From assembly GCA_903772945.1 (NCBI GenBank), contig CAICTM010000433.1, forward strand, positions 1-64,000: a stretch of DNA of 64,000 nt, given 5' to 3'. Position numbers and translations under genes: made by a program. Each line of letters begins with the position of its first letter. The first letter of the stretch is position 1. The notes under the pieces were generated by a model that was not told where the DNA came from, searched no databases, and worked only from the letters and a program-made list of their open reading frames with translations. Below, piece after piece: positions 42,282-54,730 of the stretch. Source of the stretch: Seminavis robusta. Taxonomy: Eukaryota; Bacillariophyta; Bacillariophyceae; Naviculales; Naviculaceae.

Positions 42282-43236
42282 TGTCGTACGCTTGTTGCAA
42301 TGAGATGCACTGAGAATGGTAGACTAAGAAGAAGTCCAAAGAAGAAGAGGAGGTGATCTCCTTGCAATGGCTCGGAAGGCGACAGCCAATGCAGTCAGAG
42401 AGCTCTGGAATAAAGGTAGATGCGGTAAACAAAATCATTACATGTGTAGAAATCAGCGTACTAGTACCTGTTTCCAGTTAGCGTAAATAATCATATTTTA
42501 CCTCAACTACTGATGTAATGCTGGCTTCCGAGGTTGAAGTTTTTACCGGTGACTGTCACTCACGATTTTGAATCTTGCGAAAGATCGATCATAAGCCAGT
42601 CGGTTAGTTTGAAATTCGGTGAGGAGAGGCAACATGTTGACTTCTTCCGTTCTCGCGGCCGATGACTGCTGACCATGATGACGGAGCGACAATTGCTTCC
42701 ATCCACCATGACGCAAACGACGCGAAGATAAAGGTAGCTCCACAGCCACAGCTTCTTTCGTTCGATCGATGACTTCTTCCTGCTTCCACCTTCTTCCCGC
42801 TTCCACGGAGCGACCATGACAGTTCTCCTTTCACGGAGCGATAGATCGGAGCGACCATAGCGCCTCTACCACACCACAAGTGGCTACTCCATTGCAATTG
42901 CAGCAGGTTCGGAGCATCCGCCAGTACCTGGTAGCGGCTACTTTCAATACCCACAATGGCACCGATCGACTATTCTGTTTCTTTGGTCTGCGGATCAATG
43001 ACTTCTTCCTCTTTCACGGAGCGACGAGCCTCCGTGACGCGACGCGAAAGCCAACGACGCAAAGACTTCCACTGATAATGAAATGGCTATTATAGATTAT
43101 CTACTCTTCTTCAACCCAACCCAACCCAACCCAAGAAAGGAGAGTTATCTCCAGTGTCAGCAGGCTCCACAAGAACAACTTCGTCCTTGGATTATCTACT
43201 CCACGACGGCACTATCCAACCAAGCCAATTGAAACT
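42282..43236. other. Intergenic region with CGGAGCGACCATGA-like words
   Basis: No gene supported, although several frames are open at 42,543-42,954. CACGGAGCGA/GGAGCGACCATG words recur near 42,680, 42,803, 42,833, 42,850 and 43,014 and match inverted sequence near 29,837. Four tandem CCCAA units lie at about 43,114-43,135. Confidence 0.4.
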
Positions 43237-46055
43237 CTACGCCAAACTCATGTCGACGTCGCTTTCCACTGAAAGATTGGCCCCATCATCGCTCAACATA
43301 CTGGTGCCAGTGTAGTCCTTGCTCAGAGAAATTTGGTCGTGGTCAGTGGCTGTATCATTCCCAAAACGGCAAGGAGTGTTGCTACTATTGCCGGGGTGCA
43401 GATTGTGGTGCTTTGGCAAGGTATTTTCATCCTCAGAACTACTGAATGTTGCCGACAGCACTTCTTGCAGCGCCTTGTTCAACATCTCAGTGCTGAATGG
43501 GTCCTCAGGCTTGCAACCAAGGGCTTGGTGGTAAGAATCAATCGCTTCGTCCAAGTTGCCCATTAAATGCTTGGTGAATCCAAGTGCTGCGTAGCCGGAG
43601 CAGTTTTCCTGAAACGGGAGAGAAACATTTACATCAAAGTTAAGTCGCAATCAGGCATTCAACAGAGAGTGTTTGGTCACTGACGTACAGGTGATAACGC
43701 AATGCATCTTTCAAAACAATGAGCTGCTTTGCTAAATTGCCTAGTCTTGCGGTAGCACTGCCCCAGATTGAAAATGGTAGCTTCCCAATGCTTCTCCTGG
43801 CACAACTGGATGCTCTCTGCCACAGATTTCCGTTGTTGATGTTGTTGTCCATCCGTGTGGACACAAGCTCCAAGACCACGGCTGAACCATCGAATGGCAC
43901 TGGTATAGTCAGACCTGTGCATGGCCAAAACACCCAGTTCGTTCAAGCAGAGCGGATCGCCACCACTGGCTTTGCAAGCTGCATTCAAAAAGTACTGCGC
44001 CAATACCAAGTGATTCGTTCGAAGGTACTCAATCCCCATGTACAAAAAGGAGGCGTATTCACCCGGTGAAATCCTCTGAGCCGCTCTGAAGGAAGCCAGA
44101 GCTTGATCGGACTCATCACAGGCTGCAAAGGAACACCCAAATGCAATCCAAGCTTCTGTGCAGTGTGGATCCAACCTTGTCGCACGGCAAAAGTGTCGCT
44201 GTGCCACGTGAAAGCGTTCACAACAGTAATAGTAGCTCCCCACCGCAAACCAAGCCCGTGCCGATTTCGGGGATGCGGCAACCCATTCATGTGCCAATCG
44301 AAAGAGGTGCCGTTTGTGCCCTAGTGCAGCCAGAGTTGCAATATACACATACCCCGCCGCTTGGCAGAGAGGGTCAATAGAGGCAAGGTGCTGGCAGTGG
44401 GCAAGGGCGCTTTTTAAATCGTATCGTCGATAGGCCCTCCTGGCAGCCATGGCCAAGACTTCGGGGGATTGATCTAATTTGTGAACATGCCACAGTTTAG
44501 CAAATGCATCGTCTACGCTTTGTTGGATGGTGGATTTCCCCTTTGTCGTTGCTGTTGCCATTTTTTCTTGTTCTTCATCCCGCCCAGCATTGTTGTCCAC
44601 AGTGGTGCTGTAGTCAAAGTGGACTGCAGCATTGGACTTGTTGCCACCGCCAGTGGAGAGGATCCCACGTAGATTGGATCCAGCCATAGCCATGGTGGAT
44701 GTGACTGGATTTCCATTGGGTGTGGCCAACATGAATGGCGATGCCAGCTGGATGGAGGATGCATCAAGATATGGATGGTCTTCATTCATCATGCCAAATG
44801 CCGACTTGGGGGTCATGCCTCGAGACAATGATGAAAGATTGTGCACATCGATACTTTGTTGTTGTTGCGCTGCATCCTCGGTGGTAGTACCACCCAAACC
44901 GTCTTGTGGCGATAAATCAATTCGCGCAAGGTACATGAGCCTGAGCCACTCCATGGACTCATCCATAGTCAAGCTCTGGATGATTTCAAATGCTTCTCGA
45001 GGTGTCACCACGCTTCGTTCCAGCAAGAAATCCAACGCCTGGACACACTTGGGGTCCATTTGAATGGCTCGTTTCCAGTACAATGCTGCTCGTTGTGGAT
45101 GTCCCGTTTCAGCGTAGGCTCTACCGCGCCATAGGCACAAGCGAGAGACAGGGTGAAGGTATCCCTCGGAATGTTCATGTCGTTGGAAAAGGCTTTGCCA
45201 TGCAAAATCGTCTTCGTCTTCTAGAGGTTGAGGAGCACCAAGAGCCGCGTGAGCACTCTCGTTACTTCCCCATGAATGGCACGCATCTTCCAATAGTTCC
45301 AAGACGCTTTGCCATTCCACTAATGCCGACAATGCTTCAGCTGCCAACAGCACTGCTTCCAGATACAAGGATGGACTCTTGTTGTTAATAGTAGTAGGCG
45401 CAATGCCAGGATGATCCAATAGTCCAGCTTCCTCCAGCAAACGGACACACCGCTTGGATTCTCCATTGCGTGACAAGGTTTGAGCATACAGGAAACAGTC
45501 TTGCAGTGAATTGGTTTTGGAATAGAGCAAACTAGCGTAAAAGACTGCCGTGGATGGTAATGGAGAATGAGAGGCAGTTCCCAGGGCATTTTTTGTCATT
45601 GTTCGCAGCACTTTAGTGTCAATGCCATCAATAATCACTGATTTGTCGTTGCTGGTTGCCATGACATTGTCATCCGTCATTTCTTCGTTCGGGTTTCCTC
45701 TGATGGACCCAGTAGTAGTAGTACTACTGGTTGGCCCAGTTGGAAATGATGACAAGTACTTCTCTTTGGCCCAATGTGCATGCTGTTGCTGCTGATCAGT
45801 TGGATGTTTCAGCCTTCTTGTTGTTGTAGAGCCGTCACCACCTGCTTCAAAGAAACGACGAGGTGGACGACGTGACGCAGATTGGGCACCGCCTCCTGCT
45901 GGAGACCACTGCGTGGTGGATTGAGACGCTGGAGAAGGATCAATGGGAAACAAATTCTGTCCTGCTGCTCCACTGACAAAATTAGGAGATTCCAAGGATG
46001 AGTCTCCTGCATTATTGTTGTTGTTGTTGCTGGATGTGGGGGTAGGCTCCGTCAT
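43237..46055 (-). CDS. CDC16: Anaphase-promoting complex subunit CDC16/APC6
   Basis: Two exons: 43689-46055 and 43237-43608, with an 80 bp intron (GTACGT...TTCAG), 912 aa from the ATG at 46055 (a longer frame starts only at a GTG). The splice joins CFERCIALSP to ENCSGYAALGFTKHLMGNLDEAIDSYHQAL, matching the CDC16 TPR 'LIPQNASTYSAIGYIHSLMGNFENAVDYFHTAL'. Preceding TPRs: HLFRLAHEWVAASPKSARAWFAVGSYY, CTEAWIAFGCSFAACDESDQALASFRAAQRI and YMGIEYLRTNHLVLAQYFL. CDC16 is a core TPR scaffold of the APC/C ubiquitin ligase that drives anaphase. The protein is longer than usual (human about 620 aa): the first 170 residues and a segment near the middle are Ser/Asn-rich and disordered, and there is an acidic Ser-rich C-terminal tail with possible phosphosites. 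Confidence 0.9.
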
Positions 46056-46926
46056 TCTCTCAATTGGATGAATACTGATAGTGGTTGTTGGCCAATGCCT
46101 CCCGAAAATGCGCTGCGGGGACTTCTCCGTTGAGCACACCAGCAATTCGGAGTTGGCTTGGTTTCGTAAATAAGCCAGTAGGCGCTGTTTGAACTTCAAT
46201 GAGGAGGACGCAACCTGGCTCTGCCGTCTGGACCCGCCAACCACCACCTCCTCTAGCTAGCTAGATAGAGCTACCTACCGGTAGCTAGAGAGCAAGTTGC
46301 TGACTCAAAAGATACCGGTACTGTAGAGCATCGTACCGTTTTCTTAGTTGCAACTCTAATCAACCCATAATGGCTGGAACTCAAGGACCGTCGCCCCAAG
46401 CTAGAAGCAGAGGCACAGAGTGAGTGATGAGAGCAATCAATGCCTCCCGCTTTTTAAAAAAAGGCCTACTAGTATTTTTTTTTAATACCAAGCCAGCTAG
46501 CCAGCACTCCGCCAATTTTGCAAAACCTGCTTCATGCTTCGTGCATTAATGAAGGGAACGAGTTGGAAATACCTAGGTAGAACCTACCTTCAAGGTTTTG
46601 TGGTGCTGACTTCGATATGTTATCTGATCCTACTAGTACGACTACGGTAACATTGGCATGCCGAAAGCTGCAACCTGCCTGCCCGCCAGCCATACCGGAA
46701 GTACGAGAAAGCAACGTCTTCATCCGTACAAGACAGTACAACGTCAAATATAGTTCTTTAGTTTGTTATTATGCATGCCATTCTGGTGATGGCAGCTAAT
46801 ATTTTGGTGATAGTTCGCTGAGGAAAATGCTAGTCCGTTATCGAAGGCTTCGTCTTGACTTGACCCCGAGCCAAAGATGGAGCCGTGATACCATATCGCA
46901 AGTGAGAGCCGTGTTGCAAAACTATT
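46056..46926. other. Intergenic region
   Basis: No gene recognised. Contains an AGCT run at 46,254-46,265 and a TACCGGTA run near 46,313, then A/T tracts near 46,455-46,485. Confidence 0.35.
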
Positions 46927-49900
46927 TTATTTTTTGCCGGCTTTCGCAACCAAACGAGCCTTCTCCTTCTCCTCCTTTTGCAGCGCATACTTCTCGCGTT
47001 GGCGCTCACGGCATCGAAGACACTTGGTGGCAAGGCCCTTATCACCGAATGCAGCCCATGGACGGAAATTCTTGCAACCTTTGCACCATTTGATTTCCAA
47101 TCCTGTTGTGACCACAACCCATACATTGACATCGCAGAGAGTACAGAGCCCCTTGTTTTGAGTGGGAATGATTGCGTAGCCGCCCTTGTCTCCCATCATG
47201 TCTTGTCCGTTGCTATTTCTTGGAGCAAGGCTGCCATCATTGTTCTTTGAACCCTTTGGACCTCCTCCCTTCTTGTTCTTGTTGCCAGAGGAGCATGGAC
47301 AGGCTTGTCCACACATCACGCAACAGCGCATGCCATCGGGTAGGTTCACGGCTTGTTTTTGAGACATGTGTGCAGGGAAGTTGACCAGACTGGTAAACTC
47401 GGGTACTTGAGCCGTCTTGACTTTCTCAATGTCACTAAGATTGGAGAAGAAGCGAAGTGGGAGATGTAAGTTACATCCGGGGATCACAGAATGCCTCGAA
47501 ATGGAAAACATAGCATTGACTTACCCTTGGAACTTCGACGGAATAGGTGGTTTCAAAGGAACGCACTTCCTCTTTGACTGCGACATGTTCATTGGGGACA
47601 TGTGCAGAGGGCTTCCCAGTGGTGGCATTCCTCCGTGGTGTGGGCTCCAAAGACCAGCCTTCCCTGGGCCGACTCCCATTGGTGACGTCAATGGTAGATG
47701 AGACGACATTGGGGGAGGGATATGAAGAGGCATAGGAGCGAGATGGTGCCCAGGAGGAACTCGTCTGCTCATGGAAGAACACAAGTATGTTTAGATTGCA
47801 TTGAATCGAGACTCGTTCGGCTGATAACTCGTGTGCCACTTACCCTCGCAAACTGCGAACACGATCATGACCAGGGTGCCCATACATGGCACTCGAAGGG
47901 AAGAAGTCGTCTCTGTGCCTGTCTCCCCCGTGAAGTGGGCTCCTCACAAAACCGTCGTCGCGCCCGAATTCGGAAGCTGCGAACAATGGCGTGGGTGGCA
48001 GACCCATTGGCGGCCCACTGTCCATCCCGGAACCAACCGGTGTCGGTGCGCCATGGTCCTTCGACCAAAAGTGGTGCATATGCCCCTTTGGACCCTTTTC
48101 AGCGCTACCCCTGCCCCCATTGGATACGAAGATATGGTGGATGTGCTCGGGGTCACCACTCTTGCTAGATTTCTTTCTTGAAGATCGTGATGACTGTTCC
48201 GTTCGGTTTTCCCTTTCTTCGGAAGACGGTTGATCAAAGAAGATGGGCAAGGGAGTGGTTGTGCCACTCAATGTGCCTTCCGCCATTCCAAGTTCAGAGT
48301 GCGGGGTAAGAATGGATAATCGGATGCTGTCCGCATCTCCACTTCTTTGACTCTTAATGTTTTCGTCCTCGTTCCACATTGAGAATGAATGAGGACTAAT
48401 TGCCATGTTTCGGGAATTGCAAGAAGTTGTAGAGTTGGGCCGTTTCTTTTCATCTTTGAGTTGGCCACCGCTGGAAGAAGTCGCATGTTCTTCCCACTCT
48501 GCGAGATCACCCAGAGAGGGTGTATCTCCAGCAATGCTCCACGACAATTGTGGCGCAATGGATCCAAAGGCACCCATGTTCGACGGGGACTCGGCGGCGC
48601 TGGTACTGTCACCAAGTGCGCCCATGTGGTTGAGAGGAGTGAACGACTGACCACGCAGGTGTCGATTAAGCATGGAATGCTCGTCTGTCATCATCTCGCT
48701 CTCCACCATGCCACCGGGAAGAGGTGGCGTAGGTGTATCTGTTGGCCGATCCATCATCTTGGAGTTGCCGTCTGCGCTAGGCTTTCGAGCAACAGAAGCA
48801 TGCTGTTTCATGTACGAAGACGATGGCTCTTCGTTGGGCTCTGGATCATGCTTGGAGGAGGATGACTTGGCTGCAGGCGTTTTCTTGGTGTTCTTGCTGA
48901 TCGGGGTAGCATCAATATCTGTTGCATGATTTATTGGCGAAGTAGACAAAGAAAGGAACAGAGAAGAACCGTTCTCTCCACCGCTTGCTTGACTTGCACC
49001 ATCAATGCTTTGTCTTGACTCGCGATCTTCCATTGTCAGTTGCTCGAAACGAGTGGTCTCGGTGCCATCAATGGAGTGCGAAGACGACGATTGTGGTCGT
49101 TGGTGTCGAGCAATGCTGCTGCTGCTATTGTTGTTGCTGCTGCAGTTTCCAGTGTCGACAACCAATACTTTGGAATCCTCTCCCTTTCTTCGCTTGGGCG
49201 ATTGCTTCATCATGGGTGCGTCATCATGTGATCCCATCGGATGATCCATGCTTCCTGCCCCTACATTTGAACGACAAACCAAGAAAGAAAAAGTGAGAAG
49301 AGTGCTTTGCAGAATACCACAAGCATCACTATGATGATAAAACGCGTACCACGATCATGGGATGAGAGAGAGAACCCACCCACACTCAAGCTGGACGTGG
49401 TGGATGCACCCGAGTGATCTCTACGGTGATGCGGAGCGAAGCGTCGGCTACCCTCTTCGAAGCTAGCATTGTGAGACGGGTGAGAGAGAGGCGGAAGTTC
49501 GTGCATTCGATCACGTTTCATATTATCGTCATTAGAAGTCGCATTTGTTTCGGAGCTGGTGTTGTTACCTGCCGTCACTGTCGTACTGGAACTAGCTGAG
49601 CTATTGGTACGACGAAAGGAATATGCGGACGGCAGATCTTGAGGATGGTGATGATGGTGGTGGTGGTGATGGTGCGGACCAATTTCATGCACACCATCTA
49701 TTGTCCTCTTCTTTCGTCCTCCGCTCTTGGAGCTTTGTGACTTGGATTTTCTATCTGGTGCACTGGATTTGCTCTTGTTGGAAGAAATAGAGTTGTTTTC
49801 ATTCATTGGTATTGATGGGTTGCTTCCTGGATAAGGTGGTACAGCGTGGTATGGCATAGGAGGGCCACTCATGTAGTGACCATAAGGCACGCCATAACCT

Positions 49901-50556
49901 GCTCCTGGATGCCTCCCGCCCATGCTGGGTGGAGGCGGTGGTCCATAATGTCCATTTGGGCCTGGTGGCCCCCCATAGTGTCCTCCCTGATGATGCAAGG
50001 GAGGCATCTGATGAAAATGGGGCGGCGGGGGTGGACCCCTGTAATGATCAGGTGGAGGGCCACCTGGATACCCATAGTGAGGAGGCGGAGGTGGGCCTCT
50101 CGGTCCTCCGTGCATTCCCGGTGCCGAGTAGGGTCCTCTGCTCGGATAGGGGTATCGTTCATGAGGATATCTCGCGGTGTTACGACTGCTGCTACCCGAA
50201 GATGAAGAGCTCTTCTTGGACTTGGACGATCGCTTCGATGATGGCGCAGGGTCTCGCGAAGGTTCTCGCGTTGGTACGCCGTGACTGTGGCTGTGTTCCC
50301 CTGCAATTGGTGCTGCCACTCCCCCATCTTTGTTCGTGTCATCCCTGTGTTCTTCCTTAACACGAATAACTTCCTTTGGCTTGTTGTTGTTGCTGTTGCT
50401 GTTGCTGGGAGGCACGGTTGGCTTTGCTGTATCCCCCTTGGGTTTGCTACTATCGTCTGTCTTAACAGCAATAGTGCTGCTGTTGCTATTGCTACTGCTA
50501 ACCGTACTGCTGCAAGCGTTGTTGGCGGTGCTGGTGGATCCCTCTGATGGCTTCAT
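46927..50556 (-). CDS. Cys-cluster protein B, large disordered paralog
   Basis: Four exons on the minus strand: 49350-50556, 47844-49260, 47525-47764, 46927-47434; introns of 89, 79 and 90 bp, all GT-AG with matching phases; 1,123 aa. The N-terminal 900 residues are low complexity: Ser/Asn/Lys-rich start, a Pro/Gly/Tyr/His region (GPPPPPHYGYPGGPPPDHYR), a run of ten His, SKSGGRKKR-type basic patches and Ser/Asp-rich parts. The end is shared with protein A: CVPLKPPIPSKFQ-G-DIEKVKTAQVPEF, then RCCVMCGQACP, GLCTLCDVNVW, IKWCKGCKNF, ATKCLRCRERQREKY (four CxxC pairs) and a basic helix. Composition suggests a nuclear protein able to condense or bind RNA/DNA; this is inference. The acceptor of exon 3 is a GAG/CAG tandem, so one residue may vary. 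Confidence 0.82.
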
Positions 50557-52177
50557 TTTTCCCGAGATAATGAATGAACTGATTGATGATGATTTGTGTT
50601 GTTGTTGTTATGAGTTATGCTCGTTGACTTGAGAAAGATGACAAATAGACATTCAAGCCAGAAACAATATAGATAATAGAAAGGATCTAGGGTAGCGTTG
50701 TTTGTTGCATCAAGACGTCTTTGTGGTTGTCTTCTTGATCGACGACGGCGACAGGGAGGCCAGAAGGAGAGGAAGATGAATGAATGCCCAGAGGTGCGGC
50801 AAAACCAGCAATTTGTGAAGGGCCCTTGACTATTTTGGCCGGTTGTCGGTTGCTCGCGCAAGGACGTCGGGCTAGCCTCTAAGTGTTGTAAACGGATGAA
50901 GCCGATATCTACCGTTCTGATGGCAAGGCACTTGTTCGTAAGCCGGGCATCGACGTTGTCGCCAAATTTCACCGTCCCGACTCTAATTACACCAAACCGA
51001 TTTCATGTGGCAGTTTTTTTGGCGCAACTCTCTGGAATCGACCTGATTGGGAGTGGCTACCGGACGACACGACCGTCGACAGCTTCGGGTTGTTGCCTGT
51101 TGCTTCTATGATAAAGAAAGGGGCTACATCAGCAGCTTACAGCTAGCTAGCAGCTAGCTATGATAGCAGCTTAGCTCCGTAGGTACCAGGTACGCATGAT
51201 CAATCACGCTTATGCCAACCTCCAAGTCTATGTATGAGTATGTCATAGCTCTCGCTCGCGGTGGTGGGAGGAATCTATCATCAATGCAAAAAGGCATTTT
51301 TGTGGAACCCAACTATGGCTAGAAGACCACTAGACTGGTTATCGAATCCGCGATGAGAGATGCGAAGCCGTGTTTGCATGCAGATACCGGTAGGTCGAGG
51401 AAGCTACAGCATCATAGCTGGTTCCTTCTTGCTTCTCATTTCCTCTAAAGGGGCTACCGGTATGCACGTCCCTCTACTAGAAGGATTTGCAGGTCTAGTC
51501 AAAGCATAGGCAGGATATTGTCGTCACGCACCTCTGGAGCTGTCGGTAGAGGAAGGCAAACAGAGCACACCCAGACTAAAAGTCAGCCTTGTTGGGTACT
51601 ACCGTATCCAAACTTGCCTTTTGGTCCCATGCAAAGCACATAGTTTGACAGAAGTATTTGCATAAACCCAAGCTCAAGCTGCAAGAACGATCGTACCGTA
51701 TGGCAAGAAGTTTACGGGTAGCATTTAGTAGCTATGCATATCATAGTTTCAAGCATGACAAAGCTCATGACACTGAAACTGAAAGATCATTACCACCAAT
51801 TCTGGGCTGCGTCTCGTCGGCTGCAGCTGTGGCTTCGCTGGGCCAGAATCTTGCGTAGCTGGAGCTTTCGACTGTGCTCGTGGAGTGGTAGCCAAATTTA
51901 GAGCTCCTGTGCGTCTTTACTAGCGAAAGATACCCCGTGCATGATTGTCGATTGCGAAGATGATTGAATCGAATCGATTGGTTCCCTCTCCATTTCATGG
52001 ATACTTTCCTTGTAGCACCTCTCTATTCATTTATCTTAGCTAGCTAGCTAGTGCGTGCGTAGTTAAACAGCGCTCTGTATGAATGATCAATCCAACGATA
52101 CATAGCAGTAAAAGAAACGTACAGTACTAGTAGGAAAGCCGAGACAGTCAGTACCAACGACCTGAGCAGGAAACAAG
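50557..52177. other. Divergent intergenic region, no gene recognised
   Basis: 1.6 kb between gene B and the PPR gene, which are transcribed away from each other, so it must hold both promoters. AGCT runs lie near 51,144-51,160 and 52,038-52,052. No repeat array or conserved frame is seen. Confidence 0.4.
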
Positions 52178-54730
52178 ATGAAGGCGATTGGAAGGAAGGC
52201 ATTACGCATCCGACGGCATCATGGGCGAGTGCCCGGCTTTGGGGTCTCCATTCCAGCTGCGTGTACTTCTTCTGCAGCCCTTCGCTGTCTTGCATCCAAT
52301 CCTCTCCAGACGACTTTCGTCGCTGCGAATAGAGGTAGCGACTCCAGTTGTCTGTCCTCCGTGGCATCCTTTTCCACTTCCACCCGGGAAGAAGTGGAAG
52401 ACTTGGTGTCGGATATCCCTTGTGATGATGATGATGATGATGATACTACGGAGCAACTATTGAAGGAAATCAGCGTTTGGGCTCGGAATCGTCAGCCCCA
52501 AAAAGCTCAACACATACTCGAGGAACGAACTCGACATTTGAAAATGTCGGAATCTGACCTGACCAAATGCTACAATTGCATCTTGCTAGGTTGGTCCGTT
52601 AGCAGAGATGTGGATGCCGCTGAAATGGCTCAACAAGTACTGGAATCCATGCCCGTGCCTCCTTCCTTGATTAGTCTGGGTTATGTCTTGGAATCTTGGT
52701 CCAAATCCAAACTTCGAAAGCGTACCAGTAAACTGGCCGGACAACGAGCCGAACAATTGTTGAGAAAAATGCAGTCCATGGGACTACAAGATCAGCAACA
52801 AGCCTATCATAATGCCCTAAAGGCATGTGCCAAAGGCGCGGATGGATACCGTGCTCTGAAATTGCTGAGGGAACTAGTACAACTACAGTTGAAATCCGAC
52901 AATCCACTGCGTTTGGGAAGGCATGTTCTGTCCACTGTATTGATGGCACTCAAGTCACAGCCACAAGAAGCAGAGGAGCTGTTGGAGTCGTTGCACAATA
53001 GCTTTGGTGTGAAACCAGATGTTGTCCATTATGCAATCGTGCTGGATGCTTGGGCAAATAATCGCAACCCTGCCCGAGTGGAAGCTCTCATCAATCGAAT
53101 GATGGTGGACGGAATCAAAGTGGATGCTAGCGCCTACAATTCCTTGTTGCATGCATCGAGGGACAATCTGGACCGCATGGAAGCGCTGTTTCGAGCCATG
53201 GTCGATGACTATATACAGTGCCCGTATCGGGACAACAATAACACAAACGATCTTGACGACAAAACAGCAGCAGAAGAACGCAGTAGTGCACCCATTGGAA
53301 GCGCAGTCAAGCCCACTGTAGAAGGCCTGGGTAGAGTTTTGGCGGCCATGGCACACAACAGAGAACCCCACCGCGCAGAAGCTCTTTTACAAACAGTCAT
53401 CAACGATACAAGAGTCCGCTCCTTCTTGCAACCCAATCTTCAATGTTTCAGTAGTGTCATCAATGCCTGGGCAAGAGCGAAACAACCCCAGCGTGCTGAA
53501 GACCTGTTGCGGCATATTCAGAATGCAGGCTACGACGTCAATATTGTGGTGTACACAACAGTGATGCATGGATGGGCGATTGTCGGAAATGTCCAGCGAG
53601 CTCAAGCCCTGTGGATTGAAATTCTTAATCATGACAATCTGCGTCCCAACCTCAATACATTGAATACGTTGCTTTTGGCCTATTCCAATGCCAGGCCAAA
53701 ACCCCAGCCGGAGCAAATGGACCAGGTAATGCGGCGTGCAGCAGAGGAATCGAACGTGAAACCCGATACCGCCAGTTACACTATGCTTCTCCGGGCCTGG
53801 GTGGCTGCCGGCAGGCCAGAAAAGGCAAGGGCCTTGTTGGATGAATTGAGGGAAAAGGAACAAATCGAGAGCAGCGTCCTTCTCGACACTGTCACCTTCA
53901 ACACTGTACTTCATGCATACTCCAAAGGAGGGCTGCCAATGGAGGCCGAAGAACTGCTGAGTATGATGCTCCAAAATGTACAAGTGGAACCAAATGCGCA
54001 AACATTTGCCCTAGTTCTATCGGCATACACACGATCCAAGAACCCCAAACATAAGCAAAAGTCAGTGAAACGAGCCGAGGAACTGGTCGAAAAGATGGAG
54101 GAAATGGACATTGCACCCAATGGCCACCTGTTCAACGTAATGCTGAATTGCTACTCTACCAGTGGATTTCCAGAACGAGCCGAAGCAGTATTGAAACAAA
54201 TGATTGAGCGCAATGCTACTGAAGTCGATGTTGTGTCCTACAACACGTGTCTCTACGCCTGGGCACGGGCAGGGTGTCCCCATCGAGCCGAACATTTGTT
54301 GCTTTACCTTGCAACGCACGACTCTGGCGGTAGACCGCCGCTGGATGTCCAAAGCTTCAGCATTGTCATGTTTGGCTGGGCAAAGCAGGGCACTGTGGAA
54401 TCCGCCAAGCATTGCGAAGAGATTTTGCGACATATGCAAACCTTAGAACCCAGCTGCAAGCCAGATCAAGTCTCGTACAACACTGTGCTTCGCTCGTGGT
54501 TGAATGTGGGGCTGAAGAACTCGGAGAACCATGAACTTTGCCTTCGGTGCGCTGAACGAGCCGATATCTTGCTTTCCGAGCTCGAAAAGTTGTATCAGAC
54601 ACAACCGTCCAACCAGTTCCGGCCGGACCGACTTTCCTTTACACCAGTGATTCGTCTGTGGAAAATGGGACAGAACGGGGAACGAGCCAAACAGGTGGAG
54701 GCTCGAGCTCGAGATTTACGGGTTCTATAG
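52178..54730 (+). CDS. Pentatricopeptide-repeat (PPR) protein, probably organellar
   Basis: Single exon, 850 aa. The N-terminus is Arg/Ala/Ser-rich without acidic residues for about 70 positions (KALRIRRHHGRVPGFG), fitting a mitochondrial (less likely plastid) presequence; an Asp run (DDDDDDD) follows. About 15 PPR-like helical pairs fill the rest, with the typical pattern (V/T)xY(N/T)xxLxAxxxxGxxxxAExLLxxM: for example VVYTTVMHGWAIVGNVQRAQAL, TVTFNTVLHAYSKGGLPMEAEELL, HLFNVMLNCYSTSGFPERAEAVL, VSYNTCLYAWARAGCPHRAEHLL. It is of the P type with no added editing or SMR domain. PPR proteins bind organellar RNA for processing, stability or translation. RAE/RAQ in helix B repeats regularly, as in other diatom PPRs. 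The RNA target cannot be predicted reliably by eye. Confidence 0.9.
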   Translation: MKAIGRKALRIRRHHGRVPGFGVSIPAACTSSAALRCLASNPLQTTFVAANRGSDSSCLSSVASFSTSTREEVEDLVSDIPCDDDDDDDTTEQLLKEISVWARNRQPQKAQHILEERTRHLKMSESDLTKCYNCILLGWSVSRDVDAAEMAQQVLESMPVPPSLISLGYVLESWSKSKLRKRTSKLAGQRAEQLLRKMQSMGLQDQQQAYHNALKACAKGADGYRALKLLRELVQLQLKSDNPLRLGRHVLSTVLMALKSQPQEAEELLESLHNSFGVKPDVVHYAIVLDAWANNRNPARVEALINRMMVDGIKVDASAYNSLLHASRDNLDRMEALFRAMVDDYIQCPYRDNNNTNDLDDKTAAEERSSAPIGSAVKPTVEGLGRVLAAMAHNREPHRAEALLQTVINDTRVRSFLQPNLQCFSSVINAWARAKQPQRAEDLLRHIQNAGYDVNIVVYTTVMHGWAIVGNVQRAQALWIEILNHDNLRPNLNTLNTLLLAYSNARPKPQPEQMDQVMRRAAEESNVKPDTASYTMLLRAWVAAGRPEKARALLDELREKEQIESSVLLDTVTFNTVLHAYSKGGLPMEAEELLSMMLQNVQVEPNAQTFALVLSAYTRSKNPKHKQKSVKRAEELVEKMEEMDIAPNGHLFNVMLNCYSTSGFPERAEAVLKQMIERNATEVDVVSYNTCLYAWARAGCPHRAEHLLLYLATHDSGGRPPLDVQSFSIVMFGWAKQGTVESAKHCEEILRHMQTLEPSCKPDQVSYNTVLRSWLNVGLKNSENHELCLRCAERADILLSELEKLYQTQPSNQFRPDRLSFTPVIRLWKMGQNGERAKQVEARARDLRVL

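Noticed and set aside
42543-42954. Three overlapping minus-strand frames
   Set aside because: All three frames being open at once indicates low stop-codon content from the CGGAGCGACCATGA repeat rather than coding.
43114-43135. Telomere-like CCCAA repeat
   Set aside because: Only four units of a five-base word in the middle of the contig; too short to mean an internal telomere.
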